Below are positions 1 through 8,300 of a stretch of DNA of 21,814 nt, one piece after another (the first letter of the stretch is position 1; each line of letters opens with the position of its first letter). The position numbers and the translations under genes are program-made. The notes beneath the pieces are model-generated. The model worked only from the letters and a program-made list of their open reading frames with translations. It ran no database searches and was not told the DNA's origin. The stretch comes from Gemmatimonadaceae bacterium (GTDB taxonomy: Bacteria > Latescibacterota > UBA2968 > UBA8231): positions 1-21,814 of the forward strand of contig PBSR01000091.1 in the NCBI GenBank assembly GCA_002726335.1. The letters run 5' to 3'.

Positions 1-1
1 C

Positions 2-1861
2 AAGTTCACAGGCATCAAGCAGCGCGTGGAGGTGCGGTAGCAGATCTTCGGCCACAAGAATGGCGCGGGTCTGCGTGTCGGCGATCATAAAGCGAAGCCG
101 ATCCTGAGGATAGTCCGGATCGAGGGGCACGTAGGCCCCACCGGCCTTCAGGATGCCGATGACGCCCGCCAGCAGGTGCAGCGATCGATGGGTGCACAGA
201 CCGACCAGTTCACCCGGCTCGATGTTGTGGCTCTGCAAGGTGGCGGCTACGGCATTGGCCTCCTCGTCCAGACGACGGTAAGTCCAGCTGGCGGTCTGCG
301 TCGTAGCTGCCGTTGCAGTTGCTGTTCGAGCGACCTGGTCCTCGAAGAGCTGATGGATCGTGGCTTCAGCCGGGTAGTTGCTCGCGGTCTGATTCCACGT
401 CTCGGCGAGTGTATGGCGCTCTGATCGATCAATCAGTTCCAGAGTCCTGATCTGGGCATCGGGCGCCTGGGACACGGCCCGCGCCAGGCGAGTCAGGTGG
501 CTGACCATGGCGCGGATCCGATCACCCACATACAGGTCGCGGTTGTAGATCAGGCGCAGGCCGATCCCGTCGGGTTCATCAAAGAACTCGAAGACAAAGT
601 CGAACTTTGCCGTCACCTGGCCCGAGTCGAAAGAGCTAGCCCTGAGCCCTTCGAGATTCAACTGTCCCTGGCTGTCGTCTCCCAGAACCACCATGGTCTC
701 GAAGAGGGGGGAGCGACTCAGATCGCGATTCAGGTGCAGATCCTCAAGGAGATCCTCGAAAGGATACATCTGGTGTTCGAACCCGCCCTTTACGGTTTCT
801 CGCACCTTACCGAGCAGCTGTGAAAAGGTATCAGTGGGCAGGATGGTGTCGCGCAGCGCAAGCGTGTTGATGTAAAAACCGATCTGATTCTCCAGATCGT
901 GGCTGTCGCGTCCCGCCGCCGGGCAGCCGACTGTAATGTCTCGACTGCCGGTGTACCGGTGGAGGAGAGCTTTGACCACGCACAGCAGGGTAACGTAGAG
1001 ACTGGTTCCGTGACTGCGGGATATCTGCCGCAGCGTCGATGATGTGGCCGTATCGAAGCGCTCGGAGAGCGACTCACCCTCGAAGGTCTGCGCTGCAGAC
1101 CGCGGGAAATCGGTGAGCAGGTCGAGTGGCTCGAGATCACCGGCAAACTGCCGCAGCCAGTACTGACGATGAACGTCGACAACTTCACTGCGCAACAGAC
1201 GGTACTGCCGAGCTGTGTAATCCTTGTATTGCAGAGGCAGATCAGGCAGAGGGGATGGCTGATCCTTGAGGTAGGCCAGATAGAGTGTGGTCAGCTCGTT
1301 GACGAGGACGCCGATCGACCATTCGTCACAGATGATATGGTGCAGGTTGAAGAGAAAGACATGTCGCTCGTCCCCCGCCGGCTCAGAGCCCGGCAGCTTC
1401 AGGAGGGCGGCCCGGAACAGGGGGGGGCTCTCAAGGTCGAAGGGCCTGGCGGCGTGCATGCGTGCCAGATTTCGGGCGTCCTCAACAGGCTGCCGGTGAT
1501 CAGACAGGTCGATGTGTTCGAGGGCGAAACTGTCCACCCCGTGGACTGCCTGACGGGGTTGCCCGTCAATGCTGATGAAGCTCGTTCTCAGCGATTCGTG
1601 GCGGCGAACGATTTCTTTCAGTGCTCTGCCGAAGACCGATACGTCGAGGTCACCCTCCAGAAGCAGCGATCCGGGCATGTTGTAGGCTGGACTTCCGCCG
1701 GGCGACATCTGGTCGATCACCCACAAGCGTCTCTGGGCATTCGACAGAACAAAGCCTTCCGGTTTCGACTCTTTCTTCTCGAAAAAGCCCTGATCCCGCA
1801 GCGCCTGGAGTGCTGAAGGATCGCCTGCTTTGGCCCGCTTCTTTAGCTCTTCGATGCTCAT
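2..1861 (-). CDS. NRPS, 3' end outside window: N-terminal extension-C-A(partial)
   Basis: Next elongation enzyme after the glycine module. ATG 1861 is 10 bases after the upstream stop; the frame is then open for 620 codons to the left edge. An upstream ATG at 1875 ends after four codons, so 1861 is the only reasonable start, although no strong Shine-Dalgarno is visible. Residues 1-36 (MSIEELKKRAKAGDPSALQA...) are a charged, helical-looking extension and may be a docking element. The C domain runs about 37-470, opening FVLSNAQRRLWVIDQ, with the active site HHIICDEW at 174-181, so the usual DG is DE. The A domain starts near 490 and shows only its first motifs (TYRRLDEEAN, GILKAGGAYVPLDPDYP). 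The pocket residues lie beyond the window, so the substrate is unknown. Confidence 0.95.
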   Translation of the reverse strand, partial: MSIEELKKRAKAGDPSALQALRDQGFFEKKESKPEGFVLSNAQRRLWVIDQMSPGGSPAYNMPGSLLLEGDLDVSVFGRALKEIVRRHESLRTSFISIDGQPRQAVHGVDSFALEHIDLSDHRQPVEDARNLARMHAARPFDLESPPLFRAALLKLPGSEPAGDERHVFLFNLHHIICDEWSIGVLVNELTTLYLAYLKDQPSPLPDLPLQYKDYTARQYRLLRSEVVDVHRQYWLRQFAGDLEPLDLLTDFPRSAAQTFEGESLSERFDTATSSTLRQISRSHGTSLYVTLLCVVKALLHRYTGSRDITVGCPAAGRDSHDLENQIGFYINTLALRDTILPTDTFSQLLGKVRETVKGGFEHQMYPFEDLLEDLHLNRDLSRSPLFETMVVLGDDSQGQLNLEGLRASSFDSGQVTAKFDFVFEFFDEPDGIGLRLIYNRDLYVGDRIRAMVSHLTRLARAVSQAPDAQIRTLELIDRSERHTLAETWNQTASNYPAEATIHQLFEDQVARTATATAATTQTASWTYRRLDEEANAVAATLQSHNIEPGELVGLCTHRSLHLLAGVIGILKAGGAYVPLDPDYPQDRLRFMIADTQTRAILVAEDLLPHLHALLDACEL

Positions 1862-1871
1862 CAGATCGTGG

Positions 1872-4800
1872 TCATTCGTCCAGCATCGCCAGTTCCTCGG
1901 CGGTCATATGGTCAATCCCGCTGTCCTCAGAACCGCTGGTGCCCCCGCCTGCGGGGTCAGATGCGTCTGTGCCCCGAGGCCGGGCAACGGCGGCCAACCC
2001 CTCGACCGTGGGGCAACGAAACAAGTCCATCAGCTGCAAGGCGAGGCCATCATCGCGCTGCAGACGGAAGATGATCCGGGTCGCCGTCAGGCTGTGGCCG
2101 CCAAGATCGAAGAAGTCATCGAGGATGCCGACGCGCCCAACACCCAGTACGTCCTGCCAGGCATCGGTGATGGTCTTCTCCAACTCATCACGGGGTTCGG
2201 CGTAGTGGCTCCCACGCAGACCGGCGTCGATATCGGGTTGAGGGAGGGCGCCACGATTAATCTTTCCACTGGGCGACAGAGGCAGAGCATCAAGGCGCAT
2301 GAAGACCGAGGGGACCATATAGTCGGGGAGTTGTCGTCGAAGCCATTCCCGTAATTCTGCCACCGTGATCGGTTCTCCCACCAGGTACGCTACCAAGGCA
2401 AGGTCCGGGCCGCTCTTCGTGGCAATGACGAGGGCCTCATGAACCTGGTCGTGGGCAACTAGACGAGCTTCCACCTCACCGGTCTCGATGCGGTAACCGC
2501 GGATCTTGACCTGGAGATCCGTACGACCCAGGTACTCGATATCTCCATCCGGTCGGTGCCGTGCCCGGTCGCCGGTGTGATAGAGCCGGGCCGAAGAGTT
2601 CTGAGAGAACGGGTGCGCAATAAACCTCTCTTGGGTCAGTCGGGGCTGTCCGTGATATCCCTGGGCCAGTCCGTGTCCGCCAATGTAGAGATCGCCGGAC
2701 ACGCCGATGGGGACCCGACGCAGGTCGGCGTCGAGGATGTAGATCTGTGTGTTGGCGATGGGACGTCCGATCGGGATGGCGTCCCCAACGGTCGGTTCCG
2801 GCGGCTTGGACGCACTTTGGACGCGGTAGATCGTGGACCAGATCGTCGTCTCCGTGGGGCCATACAGATTCCACAATTCGCTACCGAGATCTCCCAATCG
2901 ATCTGCCAGTTCGGCACCAAGTGCCTCACCACCACACAGGATTCTCAGTCCTGGCGTTCCCTCCCAACCGGCTTCCAGCAACATCCGCCACGTGGCTGGC
3001 GTCGCCTGCATAACACTGACGTCACCTGTGATCAGAATCTGTCGGAGTTGAGCGGGGTCCGTTGTCGCTGATGGATGGGCGATGAGCAACTGTGCCCCCG
3101 TGACCAATGGCAGGAGCAACTCCAGAGCGGCGATATCGAAGGCGACCGTGGTCACGGCCAGCAACCTGTCCTGTTCAGCCAGGCCCGGCCTGGACGCCAT
3201 CGACCAGAGGAAATTGACCAGGGCCTGATGAGAGATCACGACCCCCTTGGGGCGACCCGTCGAACCCGACGTATAGATCGTGTAGCACGCCTGCTCAGGA
3301 GCTACGCGGATCCTCGGCCGAGACGCAGGCTGCTGCCGGATGATGTGCCGGTCGCGGTCAAGAAAGATCGTCTCGAGTTCGTCGGTGGCATGGTCCGCGG
3401 CGGCCGATCCGAGGTCAGACGTCGTCAGCAGATGTTTCACACCAGCGTCTGTCACGATGTCGCGAAGACGCTCTGCGGGATGATGGGGATCCAGCGGCAC
3501 GTAGGATGCCCCCGCCTTGAGGATGGCGATCAAGGACACGACCAGGTCCGCGCCCCGGTCGATACACAGACCGACACGGTCACCGGATCGTATACCACCC
3601 TTCACCAGATGGGCTGCAAGTCGGTTCGACTCCTGCTCGAGCTCTTCATAGGACACGTGGCGATCATGCGCCTCGATCGCCACGTGGGTCGGGCGGCGCC
3701 GGCACGTCTCATCAATCAAGTCGATGACAGTTCGTTCACTGGGATACGGGGCCTGTGTTCTGTTCCAGGCATCCAGCTGGCTCTTTTCCGACTCGGTCAG
3801 GTAGTCGAGGAGACCGACGCACTGCTCTGGTTCAGCTAAGACGCTGTCGATGAGTCTGCTGAAATGTCCCGCCATCCGCTGCATCCGGTCATGGGAGAAC
3901 AGATCGGTGTTGTATTCCAGGTTTGCCCAGATCTCATCCCCCATGTCTTTACAGCAAAGAGTGATGTCCACCTTGCTCGTGCCTGTGTGCTCGGCCAGCA
4001 GGCTGCAGCGCATCTGCTCAAAGTCGGGAGGCGCGTCGTCCTGGTTCTGCAGGATCATCATAACATCGAAGACAGGCGATCTACTTAGATCCCGCGGTAC
4101 TCGCAGGTCGTCGATCAGTCGGTCAAAGGGGTATGTCTGGTGTTCGAAGGCTTCCAGGCAGGCCCGCCTCACCTGGGTGAGAACCTCGAAGAAGGACTGG
4201 TCGCTTGCCGGCGACATGCGGATGGGGAGTGAGTTCAGATAGAACCCGATTTGATCTGCAAGATCTGGATGATTTCGCCCGGCCACGGGGGTACCGATGA
4301 GCAAGTCGGCCGCGCCCGTGTAACGGTGAAGGAGTACCGTAAAGTGGGCGAGCAGGACCATGAAAAGGCTGGCCTGTCGCTCTCGTGCCAGACGCCGGAG
4401 GGCTGCACTTCGTTCAACTCCCAGAGAGAAACCGATCTCCTTGCCATGGTATGTCTGGATCGGCGGCCGGGGGGCATCGGTTGGCAAGTCCAGGACGGGT
4501 AGCTTGCCGCCAAGCTGGGCAGACCAGTAATCTCGGTGTACGGCGGCCTCGGTCGATTCGAGATGTTGGCGCTGCCAGGAGGCGTAGTCTCGATACTGAA
4601 GGAGCAGATCGGGCAGAGGGGCGGGGGCACCCCGCCGCCCCGCGTTGTAGAATGCAGCGATCTCACGGAACAGAACGCCGATGCTGACGCCATCCGAGAT
4701 CGTGTGGTGGAGCGTGCAAAGCAGCACGTGATCGTGCTGACTCATCCTGACCAGGCGCGCCCGGAGCAGTGGCCCTGTTTCCAGGTCAAAGGCGTGTGTG

Positions 4801-5312
4801 GACTCAGACGTTGCCAACTCGCGTGCCGCTTCCTCTGGCCGGTCGCGATCAGACAGATCCACCGTGGCCAGTTGAAATACGAGCCCGTCGTGGACGATCT
4901 GTCGCGGCTCTCCCTCCACGACTGCAAAGGTCGTACGTAGTGACTCATGCCGTTCGATGACCCGCTCGAAGGCAGCCTCCAGGCACGGGGCATCCAATTC
5001 GCCTTCGAGGCGCAGGTGCAGGGGGATGTTGTACGCTGTTGTCGCGCCCTCGATCTGAGACAGGATCCAGAGGCGTTGCTGAGCATTCGACAAGGCGTAG
5101 TGCCCGGCTTCGGTGGTCCGCGGGATCCGGGAAGGACTCGCTGGGGAACCTTCCCGGAGGGTTCTGAGGATCTGATCGCGCTGCAGGCGCAAGGTGTCCT
5201 TCAACTGTTGCGTCATGGCGCCTTTCGGCGCGGAGAATCGGAGTTCACCGTCCTCCTTCCACAAGCGGATGCCACGCCCTTCCAGATCTTCCAGGAGCTC
5301 AGGAATCGTCAT
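1872..5312 (-). CDS. NRPS module: TubC_N docking-C-A(Gly)-PCP
   Basis: Accepts the chain from the PKS and condenses it with glycine. From ATG 5312 it is 1146 residues. Residues 1-52 are a TubC_N docking domain. The C domain (about 62-495) has HHTISDG at 202-208. The A domain starts near 523, with YTSGSTG at 680-686 and A10 SGKINR near 1015. The pocket reads D-I-L-Q-L-G-L-I-W-K (AFDIAALELL, VMQATP, LCGGEA, NLYGPTETTIW), the canonical Gly code. The PCP carries its phosphopantetheine Ser at 1074 (LGGHSL). After a Gly/Ser-rich linker the protein ends acidic and hydrophobic (MTAEELAMLDE). There is no TE, E or MT domain. The spacing to the PKS stop is 1 base, and the stop is 10 bases before the next ATG. 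The Gly call is strong because all ten positions match; it rests on by-eye alignment. Confidence 0.97.
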   Translation of the reverse strand: MTIPELLEDLEGRGIRLWKEDGELRFSAPKGAMTQQLKDTLRLQRDQILRTLREGSPASPSRIPRTTEAGHYALSNAQQRLWILSQIEGATTAYNIPLHLRLEGELDAPCLEAAFERVIERHESLRTTFAVVEGEPRQIVHDGLVFQLATVDLSDRDRPEEAARELATSESTHAFDLETGPLLRARLVRMSQHDHVLLCTLHHTISDGVSIGVLFREIAAFYNAGRRGAPAPLPDLLLQYRDYASWQRQHLESTEAAVHRDYWSAQLGGKLPVLDLPTDAPRPPIQTYHGKEIGFSLGVERSAALRRLARERQASLFMVLLAHFTVLLHRYTGAADLLIGTPVAGRNHPDLADQIGFYLNSLPIRMSPASDQSFFEVLTQVRRACLEAFEHQTYPFDRLIDDLRVPRDLSRSPVFDVMMILQNQDDAPPDFEQMRCSLLAEHTGTSKVDITLCCKDMGDEIWANLEYNTDLFSHDRMQRMAGHFSRLIDSVLAEPEQCVGLLDYLTESEKSQLDAWNRTQAPYPSERTVIDLIDETCRRRPTHVAIEAHDRHVSYEELEQESNRLAAHLVKGGIRSGDRVGLCIDRGADLVVSLIAILKAGASYVPLDPHHPAERLRDIVTDAGVKHLLTTSDLGSAAADHATDELETIFLDRDRHIIRQQPASRPRIRVAPEQACYTIYTSGSTGRPKGVVISHQALVNFLWSMASRPGLAEQDRLLAVTTVAFDIAALELLLPLVTGAQLLIAHPSATTDPAQLRQILITGDVSVMQATPATWRMLLEAGWEGTPGLRILCGGEALGAELADRLGDLGSELWNLYGPTETTIWSTIYRVQSASKPPEPTVGDAIPIGRPIANTQIYILDADLRRVPIGVSGDLYIGGHGLAQGYHGQPRLTQERFIAHPFSQNSSARLYHTGDRARHRPDGDIEYLGRTDLQVKIRGYRIETGEVEARLVAHDQVHEALVIATKSGPDLALVAYLVGEPITVAELREWLRRQLPDYMVPSVFMRLDALPLSPSGKINRGALPQPDIDAGLRGSHYAEPRDELEKTITDAWQDVLGVGRVGILDDFFDLGGHSLTATRIIFRLQRDDGLALQLMDLFRCPTVEGLAAVARPRGTDASDPAGGGTSGSEDSGIDHMTAEELAMLDE
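5157..5312 (-). other. TubC_N-type docking domain at the N-terminus of the glycine NRPS
   Basis: The first 52 residues match the family pattern: IPELLEDLEGRGIRLW, a hairpin (EDGELRFSAPKGAMT), then TQQLKDTLRLQRDQILRTLRE. Known TubC_N domains are about 50-60 residues and bind a short linear motif at the C-terminus of the preceding megasynthase. Here the partner should be the PKS, whose last residues (DAADDDREEGII) are acidic with a hydrophobic end. The family call is from memory of the sequence pattern; the pairing is inference. Confidence 0.85.
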
Positions 5313-5313
5313 A

Positions 5314-8300
5314 TCAGATGATGCCTTCTTCCCGGTCGTCGTCCGCCGCGTCGGACAACGTCCCGAGTACCTGATCGATTTCCTGGGCCAGTTGCTGGAG
5401 AGTGGGGGCATCGAAGATGGCGCTGAAGGGAAGCTTCACACCCAGCTCACCGTGGACCTGCGAGATTACCTGTGCCGCCAGCAGCGAATCGCCATTCAGG
5501 TCGAAGAAATCATCCTCCCGGCGAAGGGATGGAGCTCCGAGCAATTCGGCCCAGATCTGGGCAACTGCCTCTTCGGTCGAGGAAGCCTCCTCGGCATCCG
5601 TCAGCACATCGTCGCCGGGTGAGAGCGAAGTCGGCGCGCTGCGAGCGTATGCTTCGCTGGGTATCTGGTCTGTCGCATCATCGGTGGGATGGCCGACGAT
5701 GGACGCGAAGGAACGACCCTCCGTATCCGGAGAGGATGTCGATTTGATCAAATCTTCAGGGGGACCGAAGGTGAACACGATCTTGCCGATGTGTTGGCCT
5801 CGCGCCATATATGCGAATCCCTCGCCCGGCTCGGTCGACGGGAAGGTGCGACAGGGCAGGGGAGGAAGCCTTTCCGCATCGATGTGCTCGATGAGCTGTC
5901 GCCAGATCTCCTCGAAGTTCGGCAGGTCAGGACCGACATCCACTGCGGTAAAGGTGAGTTGCCGTTGGAAGGGCGCCAGGTCGAGGTCGGCATTTTCGAA
6001 CATCCCGCGTTTTCCCAATTCGACGAAACGGCCATAGCGGGCCAGGGTCGACATGGACTCACCGGTGAACTCCTGGCCGAGCGAATTGAGCACGACATCC
6101 ACGCCTTGCCCGTCGGTCGCAACCATCACCTGTTGGCCGAATCCCGATCTGCGGGAATCGGTGACATGGTCGACACCAATCGACTGTAGGTAGGCTCGCT
6201 TCTCTTCAGTGCCGGCCGTGGCCAGCACTTCGGCACCCAGCCATCTTGCGACATGCACGGCCGCCAGCCCCACGCCACCGGCTGCCGAGTGGATGAGGAT
6301 GCGTTCTCCTGCCACCAGTCGCCCTGGACCGGTCAGCGCGTGCCATGCCGTCATGTAGGCAGCAGGGATCGTCGCTGCCTGTGCCATGCTCAATGTCGCG
6401 GGTTTGGGAGCGACGGTCCGACTCGCAGCGACGGCAAAAGCCTTGTAGCAGCCATTGGTGAAGGCCACCACTTCATCGCCAACCTGGAATCGACCCACCT
6501 GGGCGCCGCATCTGCTCACAATTCCGGCGCATTCCAGACCGTAGGGGAATCTTCCCTCGACGAGATCGGGCAGCATCTCGAGAGAGAAGAGGACTTCGAT
6601 GAAGTTCAGGCCCGTCGCTTTGACCTCGATCTCGACTTCGTCATCGGCGAGGGGCTGGCGCACCTCCGGGGTGAGGAAGAAGGTCGACAGACTGCCGGGC
6701 TGGTGGAGAGTAAGAGCCGCGTTCTCGGGGTCCACTTCTGCAAAGAGGCGCGACGTGGCGCCGCCGCCGCGAACTGTCCGCATTGTGTACGCTTCGATAT
6801 CGACGATGACCCGACCAGCGGGATCGGCGATGGTGAGATCGTATGACACGCTGCCGTCGTCACTCCTGTTGCGCTTGCGGATGTGGCTGTAGACGTGTGC
6901 GGGCAGGCTCCCGAGAATTCGGATGGATCTGTAGGAGAAGGGAACGGCCGATTCTGTTTCCTGCCGAACTTTGAGGAACCCGGTGGCGTTGTCGAGCAGA
7001 GCCGGATGGAGCTGGATCAGTGTTAACTCGCTGGCATATACATCCTTCAGCTTGAATTCGCCAAAGGCCTGATCTGTGCCGAACCGCGCTTCTACCAGGT
7101 TGTGCCAGTGTGGGCCAAAGGCAGACATGGAATCTTCAAAGGTCTGCAGGTCTGCGGGAGACGAACCTGTCCGGATAGCGTCGCCCTCGCAGTTGGTCCG
7201 GATCGCTTTCAGGTCAATGACCGGGCCGGCCATCTCATCCGGCATGTCGCCACCCGGCACGGCCTGGCTGATGTCATGAATCTCGCCGCGCGTATGCTCG
7301 AGCCAACTGTCGCTGCCGATCACGCCGGTTCGGCTGAGAATCGAGAAATCCCAGCCGTGTTCGCGTTTCTGGAGCACTGTTCGTAGCTCGGTCGTCGTCG
7401 CGTCCTCGACGACCAGTGGTCGCAGGAAGTAGACGTTCCTCAATTCGATGGTTGCAGACCCGCTTACCTCGCAGGCCGCGGCCCGGGCCATCTCGAGATA
7501 TGCGGTGCCGGGGAGGACACTCTTGCCCAGTACCCGGTGCTCATCCAGGACCCAGGCCGAATCGGGGGAAACTGTGCCCTCGACATAGACGCCTTCGTCC
7601 GAAAAGGGGACAACACGATCGAACCACGGATGATGGGATGGGGCAGGTTGGCTGACCGGACCGGCAAGCGATTCAGGTGTCACGACCACCTGTGCGGGGG
7701 AGGGATTCTCCAGGATCCGCTCGAAGGCACTGATGCCTGCATTCGCAAGACCGGAGCGTTTGATCTGTGCGATCAAGTCTTCCTGCTGGGTGAGATCGCC
7801 TCGCGCTTTGGCGATCATTCCCAGCTCCTGCCAGAATCCCCACGTTATCGACACGACGCGGGTCTCGAACTGCCGATCCGCAGAGAAGGCGTAGGCATCC
7901 AGAAAGGCATTGGCAGCAGCGTAGTCGGCCTGGCCGACGATGGGAGCGATGGAACTCATCGAGGAGCAGAGCAGGAGGAAAGAGGGGTTGAAAGAACTCA
8001 GCAGCTTATCCAGGCCGTCAGCCGCGTGGATCTTCGGCGCAAAAGTGCGATCGATGTCTTGCCTGCTCTTCAGTCGGATGATGCCCTGGCCCAATTCACC
8101 GGCCGTATGCACGATGCCGTCCAGTTCACCTGTCGTCGACTGGAGGTGGTCACAGAGGCGATCCATGTCGTCCTGGTTGGCGACATCGACCTGAACGTAC
8201 TCAACCACGCTGCCCGCCTGTTCGATCGTCTCGATCCGATCGATCGTTCGCCTGGGTTCCGAATCTGCCGGCCGATGACCTAGCAACGAACTGGCCTTGG

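Noticed and set aside
1873..1875. ATG overlapping the stop of the glycine NRPS as the start of the last NRPS
   Set aside because: This frame ends in TGA after four codons; ATG 1861 opens the conserved protein.
5313..5411. In-frame upstream ATG that would lengthen the glycine NRPS by 33 residues into the PKS carrier
   Set aside because: The added residues do not resemble a docking domain, while ATG 5312 has an AGAAGG site at good distance and begins exactly at the TubC_N domain.
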